DNA of 64,000 nucleotides, from NCBI RefSeq assembly GCF_005222755.1, contig NZ_STGD01000009.1:124001-188000 (forward strand). Direction: 5' to 3'. The notes under the pieces were generated by a model. It ran no database searches. It had not been told where the DNA came from and worked only from the letters and a program-made list of their open reading frames with translations. Below are positions 37,212 through 46,614 of this stretch, in pieces. This DNA comes from Roseomonas sp. HF4 (GTDB lineage Bacteria; Pseudomonadota; Alphaproteobacteria; Acetobacterales; Acetobacteraceae). Position 1 is the first letter of the stretch. Every line of letters starts with the position of its first letter. A program made the position numbers and the translations under genes.

Positions 37212-37675
37212 GGCGCAGCCCCCGGCGCGCGGGGGGCGGGCAGCGTCAGGTTGCCGGCGCGGGCGCGCTCGCGCGCCTCGGCCAGGTGCGCCGCGGCGCG
37301 CGCGCTGTCCCAGATCTGGAAGGACCGGTTGGCGCCGAGGATGGTCACGGCCTCCCCCAGGCCGAGCCCGGCCACGAGGTCGGGTGGCAGCACCAGGCGG
37401 CCTTCCGCATCCGGGCGCGCATACTGCGCGCCGGCGAACAGCGAGGCGCCGAGGTCGTTGGCGCCGGCCGAGAAGATGTCGAGGCGGTCATGGCTTTCGG
37501 CGAGCAGCTCGAAGGCGGGCTCCGGCCAGCATTCGATGCACTCGAGCTGGTACGAGCGGAACAGCACGATCTGCGCGCTGCCCTGGGCCTCGAGCCGGGC
37601 GCGGAAGGGCGCAGGCACCGAGATGCGGCCTTTCTTGTCCAGCTTGACATTGTGCGTGCCCAGGAACCGGGTCAT
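37208..37675 (-). CDS. mraZ: Transcriptional regulator MraZ
   Basis: A 155-residue double AbrB-like (SpoVT) DNA-binding protein that heads the dcw cluster and, in studied bacteria, regulates it. The two half-domains are [19 protein letters not shown] and [17 protein letters not shown], each with the conserved G-R-[IL] core. A C-terminal Ala-rich tail is present. Its candidate operator is the GGGA repeat array 137-191 bases upstream of the ATG. Confidence 0.97.
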   Translation of the reverse strand: MTRFLGTHNVKLDKKGRISVPAPFRARLEAQGSAQIVLFRSYQLECIECWPEPAFELLAESHDRLDIFSAGANDLGASLFAGAQYARPDAEGRLVLPPDLVAGLGLGEAVTILGANRSFQIWDSARAAAHLAEARERARAGNLTLPAPRAPGAAP

Positions 37676-37810
37676 CGCCCCCCGCGTGCGGCCACGCGCG
37701 CCGCGTCCAACCTGCTGTTCCGTTCCGGTTCAGCGGCCGGCGAGGCCCCCCGACCCCGCCGGCTCGCCCGACCATCCCGCTCCTGATCCCGCTCGCCCCC
37801 CCGAGCGTCC

Positions 37811-37867
37811 TGGGATCATCACGGGATGACATGGGATAACATGGGAAAACGCGGGACAGCAAGGGAG
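37811..37867. promoter_or_regulatory. MraZ-box array: six GGGA repeats about 10 bp apart
   Basis: On the plus strand GGGA occurs at 37812, 37823, 37833, 37843, 37853 and 37863, that is at 11, 10, 10, 10 and 10 base steps, several preceded by T (TGGGA). In E. coli MraZ binds TGGGN repeats with 5-base spacers, the same 10-bp period. Here the repeats read on the strand opposite to mraZ transcription. Confidence 0.75.
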
Positions 37868-37901
37868 AAACGCTGGTGTCGTTTTCGGGGTCGTTCAGGA
37901 A

Positions 37902-37907
37902 AACATA
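37902..37907 (-). promoter_or_regulatory. Tentative -10 hexamer of the mraZ promoter
   Basis: TATGTT on the minus strand lies in the most AT-rich part of the mraZ-rnpB gap, about 35 bases upstream of the MraZ boxes. No convincing -35 is paired with it. If right, the boxes would lie downstream of the transcription start. Confidence 0.3.
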
Positions 37908-37953
37908 GTGAATCAAGGGAATTGCCGCATGAGTCTGCATGGGGTTCTGAGCA

Positions 37954-37974
37954 AAGGCGAATGTTTTGCGCCTT
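37954..37974 (-). terminator. Possible rnpB terminator
   Basis: AAGGCG and CGCCTT form a short 6-bp stem with a 9-base loop, 17 bases past the inferred rnpB 3' end. It is the only hairpin between rnpB and the mraZ regulatory region. Confidence 0.4.
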
Positions 37975-37990
37975 CCGGCAGGGGAAGGGC

Positions 37991-38407
37991 GGCGTCAGGC
38001 GGCCTGTAAGCCGGGTTCTGTCGTGGCCTTGCGGCCACGGACGGCCATTCCTCTGGAGCCCGCATCGCTGCGGGCTTCGCGCGGCCAACCCGGGCGGAAG
38101 GGCGGAACCGCCCCTGCGACAGCGCCCGAAGGCACCTCGCCGTCCGCCCCTATTCGGCCTTGCTCCCGGTGGGGTTTGCCGTGCCGCCGCCGTTGCCGGA
38201 AGCGCGGTGGGCTCTTACCCCACCGTTTCACCCTTGCCGCGGGGTGTCGCCCCGAGGGGAGCCACGCCGCGGCGGTCTGTTCTCTGTGGCACTTTCCCTG
38301 GGGTCGCCCCCGCCGGTCGTTGACCGGCACCGTGGTTCCGTGGAGCCCGGACTTTCCTCCAGCGCGGGATCGCTCCCGCGCCAGCGGCCGCCCAGCCGTC
38401 TGACGCC
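37991..38407 (-). ncRNA. rnpB: RNase P RNA (bacterial type A)
   Basis: The minus strand carries the hallmark GAGGAAAGTCCGGGCTCC near the 5' end, the conserved CR-IV-like GGGTGAAACGGTGGGGTAAGAGCCCACCGC region (in outline), AGGGAAAGTGCCACAGAGA and the 3' segment AGAACCCGGCTTACAGGCC. Terminal sequences GGCGTCAG (5') and CTGACGCC (3') pair as helix P1, which fixes the ends to within a few bases at 417 nt. It is the catalytic RNA that matures tRNA 5' ends. It lies just upstream of, and on the same strand as, the dcw cluster. Confidence 0.95.
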
Positions 38408-38465
38408 GGGGGTCGTCTGCGCCCGCGCGGGGCCCTCCGTCAAGCCCGCGCGCGGGTGCTTCGCG

Positions 38466-39437
38466 TCATTGCGGGCGGATGCCGGCGGCGCCCGCGGCGG
38501 CGCCCCACTTCTCCATCTCGGCCTGAACGAAGCGGCGCATCTCCTCGGGTGAGTTGGACACGATCTCGGCGCCGAGCGTGCGGTGGCGCTCGATCACCGC
38601 CGGCGTGCGCAGCGCCGCGCGGATGTCGGCATTGAGTTTCGCCAGCACTGCCGGCGGCAGGTTTGCCGGCGCGATGATCATGCCCCAGGTCGCGGCCTCG
38701 AAGCCTGGCAGCAGGGCCTCGGCCATGGTCGGCACGTCGGGTAGCTGCGGGCTGCGCTGCGCGCCGGTGGTGGCCAGCGCCTTCAGCGTGCCCGCCTGGA
38801 TGTGCGGCAGCGCCGCCGGCACCGTGTCGAACATGATGTTCACGCGGTTGGCGATCAGGTCGGGATGCGCCTGGGTGCTGCCGCGATAGGGCACGTATTC
38901 CAGCGTGATGCTGGTGCGCTGCGCGAACAGCACGGGTGCCAGGCGCACCACGCCGCCGGTGCCGGCGAAGGTGACGCCGGGGTTGCGCCTGGCGTGGTCC
39001 ACCAGCTCCGCCGGCGTGTTCGGCGCGAAGGCACGCGGCGCGCAGAGCACGAGCGGCGTCGCCGTGGTCTGCGTCACGAAGGTGAAGTCGCGCATCGTGT
39101 CGAAGGGCAGCCGGTAGAAGGCGGCATTGACCGGATGCCCGACCGAGACCAGGCCGAGCGTGTGGCCATCGGCCGGCGCACGCGCCACCAACTCGGTGCC
39201 GATCACGCCATCCGCGCCGGCGCGGTTCTCGACCGGCACGGGCTGGCCCCAGGCGGCAGCGAGCGGTTCGGAAATCAGCCGGGCGGTGATGTCCGAGACG
39301 CCGCCCGGCGTATAGGGGACGACGATGCGCACGGCGCGGGACGGGAAGGCGGACTGGGCGCGGGCGCGCCCGGACGTTCCAAGCAGGGCCGGGGCGGCGA
39401 GCAGCGAGCCCCCGAATGCCCGGCGGGTGATGGTCAT
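38466..39437 (-). CDS. Bug-family tripartite-tricarboxylate-transporter-type binding protein (TctC-like)
   Basis: A 323-residue periplasmic protein. The N-terminus (TRRAFGGSLLAAPALLG) is a Tat-like signal followed by an Ala-rich cleavage region. The Bug/TctC fold shows VRIVVPYTPGGVSDITARL, ENRAGADGVIGTELVARAPADG, VPYRGSTQAHPDLIANRVN and LPDVPTMAEALLPGF. Such proteins bind carboxylates, amino acids or cofactors. No TctA/TctB membrane genes are nearby, so it is an orphan. It is separated from rnpB by about 60 bases. Confidence 0.9.
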   Translation of the reverse strand: MTITRRAFGGSLLAAPALLGTSGRARAQSAFPSRAVRIVVPYTPGGVSDITARLISEPLAAAWGQPVPVENRAGADGVIGTELVARAPADGHTLGLVSVGHPVNAAFYRLPFDTMRDFTFVTQTTATPLVLCAPRAFAPNTPAELVDHARRNPGVTFAGTGGVVRLAPVLFAQRTSITLEYVPYRGSTQAHPDLIANRVNIMFDTVPAALPHIQAGTLKALATTGAQRSPQLPDVPTMAEALLPGFEAATWGMIIAPANLPPAVLAKLNADIRAALRTPAVIERHRTLGAEIVSNSPEEMRRFVQAEMEKWGAAAGAAGIRPQ

Positions 39438-39477
39438 GGCGTTGTCTCTCCCTTTGGGCTGGTCGCCCGGAGGGATG

Positions 39478-39675
39478 CTAGTGCAGGGCGGCGGCGGGCG
39501 CGCGGGGCGTGTCGCCTGGGTCGCCGCCGGTCAGCGCGTCCCGGACGGCGTTGCGCAGGAGGCCGGCGCCGATCCAGGCGCATGGCGGGCCATGCGCGGC
39601 GACCGCGGCAAGCGCCGCGTGCAGATGCGGCTGTGCGGCGATGAAGTGCGCGAGGTCGGCCGCGCGCGCAACGCC
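39478..39675 (-). pseudogene. Remnant of a nucleotidyltransferase (NTP_transf_6/DUF925-like) N-terminus
   Basis: Directly after the amidase TAG, the same frame stays open for 65 codons to a second TAG. It reads DLAHFIAAQPHLHAALAAV, then CAWIGAGLLRNAVRDALTG, which resembles the start of DUF925-family nucleotidyltransferases (a W-I-x-A-G-x-x-R-N-x-V-W-D motif). No ATG or GTG occurs in the stretch, and the catalytic aspartates that should follow are absent. I read it as a decayed fragment. A readthrough extension of the amidase is a less likely alternative. Confidence 0.5.
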
Positions 39676-40374
39676 CTATCCGCAGAGTGCCGCCACCGCC
39701 GCGATGCGGGCGCGGGTGGCGGCATCGGCGACGCCAACTGCGCGCGGCGGCAGCCAGTGGCGCTGGAACGCCGTGACCAGCACGGGCAGCGGCAGGTCCG
39801 TGCGGTAGCCGATGGCCTCGAGCAGCGGCAGCGTCGCGGCCTCCGGCGGCGGCGCCGGCTCGCCGTCGGGCCAGAGGCCGACGCCGTTGCGCGCCAGGCC
39901 TTCCCAGTCGAACAACTCCCCCGGGTCCTGCTTGCGGTCCGGCGCGATGTCGCTGTGGCCGACGACGTTGCGCGCCGGGATCGGGTGGCGTGCCAGGATG
40001 TCGAGGCAGAGGTCGCAGACTGCCGCCATCTGCAGCGCCGGGAAGTCGCGGTAGCCCCATTCGTGGCCGGGGTTGACGACCTCGATCCCGATGGAGCGCG
40101 CATTGAGCCCCGTGTGGCCGCGCCAGTGGGAGACGCCGGCATGGGCCGCGCGCCTGTCCTCGGACACAAGGCGGAGGATGCGGCCATCTTCCTCGACGAC
40201 ATAGTGGCAGGACACCTTGGCCGCCGGGTCGCGCAGCCGGTCGATCGCGTCCTGCCCCGTGCGCATGCCCGTGTAGTGCAGCACCAGCATGTCGACCGGC
40301 GTGCCGTCGGGCCGCGCGTCGTGATTGGGGCTGGGTGCCTCCGTGACGGTCACCACGGAAGTGCAGGCATCCAA
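39676..40374 (-). CDS. AmpD-like N-acetylmuramoyl-L-alanine amidase
   Basis: A 232-residue amidase_2-fold zinc enzyme that cleaves the MurNAc-L-Ala bond of muropeptides in recycling. Zinc-site motifs are LVLHYTGM (His33) and VVGHSDIAPDRKQDPG (His and Asp). The substrate loop ARSIGIEVVNPGHEWGY is present. The C-terminal region (TLPLLEAIGYRTDLP, AFQRHWLP) looks like a peptidoglycan-binding-type helical domain. No signal peptide is seen, so a cytoplasmic site is likely. ATG 40374 lies at the edge of a hairpin element; GTG 40356 is an alternative start. Confidence 0.9.
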   Translation of the reverse strand: MDACTSVVTVTEAPSPNHDARPDGTPVDMLVLHYTGMRTGQDAIDRLRDPAAKVSCHYVVEEDGRILRLVSEDRRAAHAGVSHWRGHTGLNARSIGIEVVNPGHEWGYRDFPALQMAAVCDLCLDILARHPIPARNVVGHSDIAPDRKQDPGELFDWEGLARNGVGLWPDGEPAPPPEAATLPLLEAIGYRTDLPLPVLVTAFQRHWLPPRAVGVADAATRARIAAVAALCG

Positions 40375-40388
40375 AGAAGGAGGGGGGC

Positions 40389-40412
40389 TCGGGGGGCGTT
40401 CCCTCCCCCCGA
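40389..40412 (-). terminator. Hairpin after the DjlA-like gene (recurring element)
   Basis: TCGGGGGG and CCCCCCGA pair across an 8-base loop containing GTTCC, 12 bases past the stop. It is preceded by the element flank ATCCAAAGAAGGAGG. Confidence 0.6.
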
Positions 40413-40423
40413 CCTGCGCGCCG

Positions 40424-41191
40424 TCACAGCTTCCGTTCCCGCTTGATCCGGTCCCACGCCGCGTTGATGTCCGCGACCTTGGCCGTGGCGCGCTTGACGA
40501 ATTCCTCCGGCACCCCGCGGGAGGCGAGGCTGTCCGGGTGATTCTCCCGCATCAACTGCTTCCAGGCCGCGCGCACCTGTTCGTCGGAGGCTTCCCGCGT
40601 CAGGCCGAGGACGGGGTAGGGGTCCTCGAAGTCCTGCGCGCTGACGCCGCGCGGCGTGCCGCCCTTGGCGCGTTGCCAGGCCGCGGCGTCCAGGCCGAAG
40701 CGCGCATGGATGCCGCGCAGCATGGCGCCTTCGGATGTCGTCACCGGCCCGTCGGCGCGCGCGATCCGTACCAGGGCCGCCAGCACGTCCTCGAGCATCG
40801 CCTTGTTGTCGGCGAAGACCTCGCCGAGGCGCTCGGCGAAGGGCTCCCATCCCTCGGCGCTCTCGCGCGCCTGGTCGAACAGGCGGCCGACGTCGCGGAG
40901 GCTTTCCTCGGGCACGCGGAACATCTGGCGGAAGGCCTCGATCTCCGCGCGCTTCACGGGCCCGTCCGCCTTGGCGAGCTTGGCAGCCAGCACGACGATC
41001 GAAAAGGAGAACAGGTTCTCCTTGCCGCCCAGCATGTGGACCATGTCGGCGGCATTGGGCGGGATGCGGCCGGCGCCCGGCATTGCGCCCTGGTCGGCCG
41101 CGTGGCCGACCGCCGCGCCCACCATCGCGCCGAAGGGCCCGCCCATGGCGAAGCCCGCCATGCTGCCCAGGATCTTGCCCCAGAAGCTCAT
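40424..41191 (-). CDS. djlA: DjlA-like co-chaperone (TerB-like plus J domain)
   Basis: A 255-residue protein: a Gly-rich hydrophobic N-terminus (MAGFAMGGPFGAMVGAAVG), a TerB-like helical domain (about 60-175; SIVVLAAKLAKADGPVKRAE) and a C-terminal J domain with the HPD tripeptide (MRENHPDSLASRG). J-domain proteins stimulate DnaK ATPase; DjlA is the membrane-anchored, TerB-bearing kind. It is divergent from the FMN glutamate-synthase-like gene and upstream of the amidase. Confidence 0.9.
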   Translation of the reverse strand: MSFWGKILGSMAGFAMGGPFGAMVGAAVGHAADQGAMPGAGRIPPNAADMVHMLGGKENLFSFSIVVLAAKLAKADGPVKRAEIEAFRQMFRVPEESLRDVGRLFDQARESAEGWEPFAERLGEVFADNKAMLEDVLAALVRIARADGPVTTSEGAMLRGIHARFGLDAAAWQRAKGGTPRGVSAQDFEDPYPVLGLTREASDEQVRAAWKQLMRENHPDSLASRGVPEEFVKRATAKVADINAAWDRIKRERKL

Positions 41192-41318
41192 ATCCGCGGG
41201 TTCCTAGCATGGCGGGCGGCGCGCGTCAGGCGTGTCCTGGCGCACGGTCCGGGCAAACGGACGGATGGCGCGCGCCGGGCGTTGCGCTAGCGTCATTGTA
41301 ATATCGGAGGTCCCGCCC

Positions 41319-42941
41319 ATGCCGCCCTGGCAGCTCGCCCTGACGCCGCGCTTCCTGCCGCTCAGCCTCTCGGCGGCGGCGGCGGCGCTCTGCCTGGTGC
41401 TGCTCGGCGCCAGCCCGGGCGCGGCGGAGTGGTGGGTCACGGGCCTCGGCCTGTTCGGCGGGCTCACGGCACTCGGCGTGCGGGACCTGACGCAGACGCG
41501 CCATGCGGTGCTGCGCAACTACCCGATCTCGGCGCATCTGCGCTTCCTGCTCGAGAGCATCCGGCCCGAGATGCGCCAGTACTTCTTCGAGGACGAGAAG
41601 AAGGGCACACCCTTCAGCCGCGACCAGCGCGCCGTGGTCTACCAGCGCGCCAAGACGCAGCTCGACAAGCGCCCCTTCGGCACGCAGAACGACGTCTATG
41701 ACCGCGGCTACGAATGGCTGCACCATTCGGTCGCGGCGCGGCCCGTCCCGCCGGCGGATTTCCGCGTCATGATCGGGGGCCAGGGCTGCTCGCAGCCCTA
41801 TTCGGCGTCGCTGCTCAACATCTCGGCCATGAGCTTCGGCTCGCTCAGCGCCAATGCCATCCGCGCCCTGAACGAGGGCGCGCGGCGCGGCCGCTTCGCG
41901 CACGACACGGGGGAGGGCGGGCTCAGCCCGCACCACCTGGCGCCGGGGGGCGACATCATCTGGGAGATCGGCTCGGGCTATTTCGGCGCGCGCGACGCGG
42001 AGGGCCGCTTTTCGGCCGAGCGCTTCGCCGCGACCGCCGCCAACCCGCAGGTGAAGATGGTCGAGCTGAAGCTCAGCCAGGGCGCCAAGCCCGGCCATGG
42101 CGGCGTGCTGCCCGCCGCCAAGGTGAGCGCCGAGATCTCGGCCACGCGCGGCGTGCCGATGGGGTTGGACTGCATCTCGCCCGCCTTCCATTCGGTTTTC
42201 GCGACGCCGGTCGGGCTGCTCGAGACGATCGCCGAGATGCGGCGCCTGTCGGGCGGCAAGCCCGCGGGCTTCAAGCTCTGCATCGGCCATCGCTGGGAAT
42301 TCCTCGCGATCTGCAAGGCGATGCTCGAAACCGGCATCACGCCCGACTTCATCGTGGTGGACGGCAAGGAGGGCGGCACGGGCGCCGCGCCGCTCGAATT
42401 CATGGACCACCTCGGCACGCCGCTGCGCGAGGGGCTGGACTTCGTGCACAACGCGCTGGTCGGCACGGGGCTGCGCGATCGCATCCGGATCGGCGCCAGC
42501 GGCAAGATCGTGACCGGCTTCGACATGGTGCGCGCGTTGGCGCTCGGCGCCGACTGGTGCAACGCGGCGCGCGGCTTCATGTTCGCGCTGGGCTGCATCC
42601 AGTCCCAGTCCTGCCATACGGACCGCTGCCCGACAGGCGTCGCGACGCAGGACCCGGTGCGGGCGCGCGCCCTGGTCATCGCCGACAAGGCGCCGCGGGT
42701 GCACAATTTCCACGCCCAGACGATGCACGCCCTGGCCGAGCTGCTGGCCGCGGCGGGGCTGCAGTCTCCGACCCAGGTGCGTCGCGAGCACCTGTTCCGC
42801 CGCATCTCGGACCATGAGGTCGCGAGCTTCGCCGCGCTCTATCCGCTGCTGCCGCCGGGCGCGCTGCTTGAGGGCACCAGGGACGCCCGCTTCGCCGACG
42901 CCTGGGCGCTGGCGCGGCCGGACAGCTTCGCCCCCGCCTGA
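41319..42941 (+). CDS. Membrane-anchored FMN-binding glutamate synthase family protein
   Basis: A 540-residue protein with two N-terminal hydrophobic segments (about residues 15-30 and 38-55) and a large glutamate-synthase central/FMN barrel. Barrel motifs are [44 protein letters not shown] and [15 protein letters not shown]. The iron-sulfur cysteines are in [19 protein letters not shown]. It lacks the glutaminase domain and the GltD partner, so it is not classical GOGAT; the acceptor and product are unknown. Start: ATG 41319, 8 bases after CGGAGG. Confidence 0.9.
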   Translation: MPPWQLALTPRFLPLSLSAAAAALCLVLLGASPGAAEWWVTGLGLFGGLTALGVRDLTQTRHAVLRNYPISAHLRFLLESIRPEMRQYFFEDEKKGTPFSRDQRAVVYQRAKTQLDKRPFGTQNDVYDRGYEWLHHSVAARPVPPADFRVMIGGQGCSQPYSASLLNISAMSFGSLSANAIRALNEGARRGRFAHDTGEGGLSPHHLAPGGDIIWEIGSGYFGARDAEGRFSAERFAATAANPQVKMVELKLSQGAKPGHGGVLPAAKVSAEISATRGVPMGLDCISPAFHSVFATPVGLLETIAEMRRLSGGKPAGFKLCIGHRWEFLAICKAMLETGITPDFIVVDGKEGGTGAAPLEFMDHLGTPLREGLDFVHNALVGTGLRDRIRIGASGKIVTGFDMVRALALGADWCNAARGFMFALGCIQSQSCHTDRCPTGVATQDPVRARALVIADKAPRVHNFHAQTMHALAELLAAAGLQSPTQVRREHLFRRISDHEVASFAALYPLLPPGALLEGTRDARFADAWALARPDSFAPA

Positions 42942-43008
42942 CGCCCCGCTTGTCCTGGGGCGGCCGCGCTCGCATTCTCCGCCCCGCTTCAACATGGACG
43001 GGATGCTC

Positions 43009-46000
43009 ATGGCCGGCTGGCAGTTCTGGATCGACCGCGGCGGTACCTTCACCGACATTGTCGCGCGCGACCCGGAGGGGCGCCTGACCACCCGCAAGCT
43101 GCTGTCCGAGAACCCGGAACGCTACCGCGACGCCGCCGTGGCCGGCATCCGGGAGACGCTCGGCCTGCCGCCCGGCACGGCGGTGCCGGAAGGCGCGATC
43201 GACGCGGTGAAGATGGGCACCACCGTCGCGACCAACGCGCTGCTGGAGCGCAAGGGCGAGCGCGTGCTGCTGCTGGTCAACCGCGGCTTCGCCGACCTGC
43301 TGCGCATCGGCAACCAGGCGCGGCCGCGGCTGTTCGACCTCGACGTCCGCCTGCCCGAGCTGCTGCACGAGCGCGTGGCCGAGATCGGCGGGCGCGTGGA
43401 CGTGGACGGGACGGAGATCGAGCCGCTGGACGAGGCGGCCGCGCGCGCCGCGCTGCAGGCGGGCTTCGCGGCCGGCATCCGCGCCGTCGCGATCGTGATG
43501 ATGCATGCCTGGGCGCATCCGGCGCATGAGGCGCGACTCGGCGAGATCGCGCGGGAGGAGGGCTTCACGCAGGTCTCGCTGAGCCACCGGGCGAGCCCGC
43601 TGCCGCGCATCGTCCCGCGCGGCGACACGACGGTGGTGGATGCCTATCTCTCCCCCGTGCTGCGCCGCTACGTGGACCAGGTGGCGTCCGAACTGCCCGG
43701 CGTGCGGCTGTATTTCATGCAGTCGAACGGCGGGCTCACCGAGGCCGGCCACTTCCAGGGCAAGGACGCGATCCTGTCCGGCCCCGCCGGCGGCATCGTG
43801 GGCGCCGCGCGCACCGCCGGCATGGGCGGGTTCGACCGCATCATCGGCTTCGACATGGGCGGCACCTCGACCGACGTCGCGCTCTATGCCGGCGAGTTCG
43901 AACGCGCCTTCGAGACCGAGGTCGCGGGGGTGCGGATGCGCGCGCCCATGATGGCGATCAACACGGTCGCCGCCGGCGGCGGCTCGATCCTGCATTTCGA
44001 CGGCGCGCGCATGCGCGTCGGCCCTGACAGCGCGGGCGCGGTGCCCGGGCCGGCCTGCTACCGCCGCGGCGGGCCGCTCGCGGTGACGGACGCCAACGTC
44101 ATGGTCGGCAAGATCCAGCCGCAGCACTTCCCGGCGATCTTCGGCCCCGACGGCGACCAGCCGCTCGATGCCGATGTGGTGCGGGACAGGTTCACCGCGC
44201 TGGCCGCCGAGATCGAGGCCGCGACCGGCGTGGCCCAGGACCCGCGCAAGGTGGCGGAAGGCTTCCTCCGAATCGCGGTCGCCAACATGGCGAACGCGAT
44301 CAAGCAGGTGAGCATCCAGAAGGGCCACGACGCGACGCGCTTCGCGCTGCAATGCTTCGGCGGCGCCGGCGGGCAGCATGCCTGCCTGGTGGCCGATGCG
44401 CTCGGGATGGAGACGGTCTTCATCCATCCCTTCGCGGGCGTGCTCTCGGCATATGGGATGGGGCTCGCCGACCAGGCCGCGATCCGCGAGGGCGCGGTGG
44501 AGGCCCCGCTGGCGGCTTCCGGCATGGACGACCTCGCAGCGCGGCTCGATGCGCTGGCCGCCGAGGGGCGCGCGGAACTGGCGCGCCAGGGCGCGGACCC
44601 GGCGCGGCTGCGCGTCGCGCGGCGCCTGCACCTCCGCTACGCCGGCACGGACAGCTTCCTGCCCGTGCCCTTCGGCGACCACGCGACGGTGCTGGCCGCC
44701 TTCACCGAGGCGCATCGCCGCCGCTTCGGCTTCGCGACGCCCGAGCGGCAGGTGGTGGTCGAGGCCTGCATCGCCGAGGTGACCATGCCCGGCGAGCAGG
44801 TCGAGGAAGCCGCCCTGCCTGCCCGCGCATCGGGCGCGGCGCCCGCCGCCATCGACACCGTGCCGCTGTTCACGGAAGGCGCCGGGCACGCCGCGCCGGT
44901 CTTCGACCGCGACGCGCTGCACGCCGGCGACCGGCTGCGCGGCCCCGCGCTGATCCGCGAGGCGAACGCCACCACGGTCGTCGAGCCCGGCTGGACCGCC
45001 GAGGTGACGGCGCGCAACCACCTGGTGCTACGCCGGACCGAGCCACGCGCCGCCGCGCGGCTCGCCGATGCCGCGCGCCCGGACCCGGTGATGCTCGAAC
45101 TGTTCAACAACCTGTTCATGAACGTCGCCGAGCAGGCGGGCGCGGTGCTGCAGAACACGTCGCTCAGCGTCAACATCAAGGAGCGGCTGGATTTCTCCTG
45201 CGCCATCTTCGACGCCGAGGGGCGGCTTGTCGCGAATGCGCCGCATGTCCCGGTCCATCTCGGCGCGATGGGGGAGAGCGTGCGCACCGTCATCCGTTCC
45301 CGCGGCGCGACGCTGAAGCCCGGTGACGTGGTGGCGCTGAACAACCCGTCCAACGGCGGCACTCACCTGCCCGATGTCACGGTCATCACGCCGGTCTTCG
45401 ACGCGGCGGGGCGGGAGGTGCTGTTCTTCGCCGGGTCCCGCGGCCACCACGCCGACATCGGCGGGCTGACGCCGGGCTCGACGCCGCCCGGGTCCCGCAC
45501 GCTGGAGGAGGAGGGCGTCGTGATCGATGACTTCCTGCTGGTCGACGGCGGCCGCTTCCGCGAAGCCGAGTTCCGCGCCCTGCTGGGGGCCGCGAAGTAC
45601 CCCGCGCGCAGTCCGGACGTGAACGTCGCCGACATCACGGCGCAGGTCGCGTCGAACGAGAAGGCGGTGCAGGAACTGCAGCGGGCCGTCGCCGAGTTCG
45701 GCCTCGACACGGTGCGCGCCTACATGCGCCACGTCATGGACAATGCCGAGGAAAGTGTCCGCCGCGTACTGGAACGCCTGCCCGACGGCGAGTTCACCAC
45801 CGCCATCGACGACGGCGCACCGCTGAAGGTCGCCGTGCGCGTGGACCACGCGAACCGCCGCGCAGTGATCGACTTCACCGGCACGGGTCCGCAGCGGCCG
45901 GACAATTTCAACGCGCCATCGGCCGTCTGCCGCGCGGTCGTGCTCTATTGCTTCCGCTGCCTGGTGGGGGAGGACATCCCGCTCAACGACGGCTGCCTCA

Positions 46001-46614
46001 AGCCGCTCGAGATCGTGATCCCGGACGGCACCTTCCTCAGCCCCCGTCCTGGCGCGGCGGTCGTGGCCGGCAACACCGAGGTCAGCCAGATGACCTGCAA
46101 CGCGCTGCTCGCGGCACTCGGCGCCTGCGCCAGCGCGCAGGCCACGATGAACAACGTGTTGTTCGGCGACGCCGCCTACCAGTACTACGAGACGGTCTGC
46201 GGCGGCATCGGCGCGGGCCCCGGCTTCGACGGCGCCGGCCCTGTGCAGACCCACATGACCAACACCCGCATGACCGACCCCGAGATCCTGGAACTGCGCT
46301 ACCCCGTGCGACTGGAAGAGTTCTCGATCCGCCGCGGCTCCGGCGGCGCCGGGCAGTGGCGCGGCGGCGACGGCGCGCGCCGGCGCATCCGCTTCCTCCG
46401 CCCGATGGAGGCCGTCATCGTCGCCTCCCGCCGCACCGTCGCCCCGCATGGGCTGAAGGGCGGGCAGGACGGCGCGCCCGGGCGGCAATGGGTCGAGCGC
46501 GCGGACGGCACGGTGCTCACGATGCGGGGCAGCGACCGCGCGAGCCTCGCGCCCGGCGACGTGCTGGGCCTCGAGACGCCGGGCGGCGGCGGCTGGGGAC
46601 CGCCGCGCGGGTGA
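43009..46614 (+). CDS. Fused hydantoinase A/B (5-oxoprolinase-like) protein
   Basis: A 1201-residue ATP-dependent amidohydrolase with both halves in one chain. The HyuA part starts [19 protein letters not shown] and has [16 protein letters not shown] and [13 protein letters not shown]. The HyuB part begins near residue 690 ([18 protein letters not shown]) and has [19 protein letters not shown] and [16 protein letters not shown]. It probably hydrolyses 5-oxoproline or a hydantoin in the cytoplasm. ATG 43009 begins [12 protein letters not shown]; in-frame ATGs at 42994 and 43003 are alternatives. Its stop overlaps the next start (GTGA). Confidence 0.92.
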   Translation: MAGWQFWIDRGGTFTDIVARDPEGRLTTRKLLSENPERYRDAAVAGIRETLGLPPGTAVPEGAIDAVKMGTTVATNALLERKGERVLLLVNRGFADLLRIGNQARPRLFDLDVRLPELLHERVAEIGGRVDVDGTEIEPLDEAAARAALQAGFAAGIRAVAIVMMHAWAHPAHEARLGEIAREEGFTQVSLSHRASPLPRIVPRGDTTVVDAYLSPVLRRYVDQVASELPGVRLYFMQSNGGLTEAGHFQGKDAILSGPAGGIVGAARTAGMGGFDRIIGFDMGGTSTDVALYAGEFERAFETEVAGVRMRAPMMAINTVAAGGGSILHFDGARMRVGPDSAGAVPGPACYRRGGPLAVTDANVMVGKIQPQHFPAIFGPDGDQPLDADVVRDRFTALAAEIEAATGVAQDPRKVAEGFLRIAVANMANAIKQVSIQKGHDATRFALQCFGGAGGQHACLVADALGMETVFIHPFAGVLSAYGMGLADQAAIREGAVEAPLAASGMDDLAARLDALAAEGRAELARQGADPARLRVARRLHLRYAGTDSFLPVPFGDHATVLAAFTEAHRRRFGFATPERQVVVEACIAEVTMPGEQVEEAALPARASGAAPAAIDTVPLFTEGAGHAAPVFDRDALHAGDRLRGPALIREANATTVVEPGWTAEVTARNHLVLRRTEPRAAARLADAARPDPVMLELFNNLFMNVAEQAGAVLQNTSLSVNIKERLDFSCAIFDAEGRLVANAPHVPVHLGAMGESVRTVIRSRGATLKPGDVVALNNPSNGGTHLPDVTVITPVFDAAGREVLFFAGSRGHHADIGGLTPGSTPPGSRTLEEEGVVIDDFLLVDGGRFREAEFRALLGAAKYPARSPDVNVADITAQVASNEKAVQELQRAVAEFGLDTVRAYMRHVMDNAEESVRRVLERLPDGEFTTAIDDGAPLKVAVRVDHANRRAVIDFTGTGPQRPDNFNAPSAVCRAVVLYCFRCLVGEDIPLNDGCLKPLEIVIPDGTFLSPRPGAAVVAGNTEVSQMTCNALLAALGACASAQATMNNVLFGDAAYQYYETVCGGIGAGPGFDGAGPVQTHMTNTRMTDPEILELRYPVRLEEFSIRRGSGGAGQWRGGDGARRRIRFLRPMEAVIVASRRTVAPHGLKGGQDGAPGRQWVERADGTVLTMRGSDRASLAPGDVLGLETPGGGGWGPPRG

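Noticed and set aside
37995..38552. Small open frames in the rnpB region
   Set aside because: The region folds as RNase P RNA with P1 ends and universally conserved blocks; no protein similarity is seen.
38466..39437. Part of a TctABC tricarboxylate transporter operon
   Set aside because: No TctA or TctB membrane genes are adjacent; the neighbours are rnpB and an amidase.
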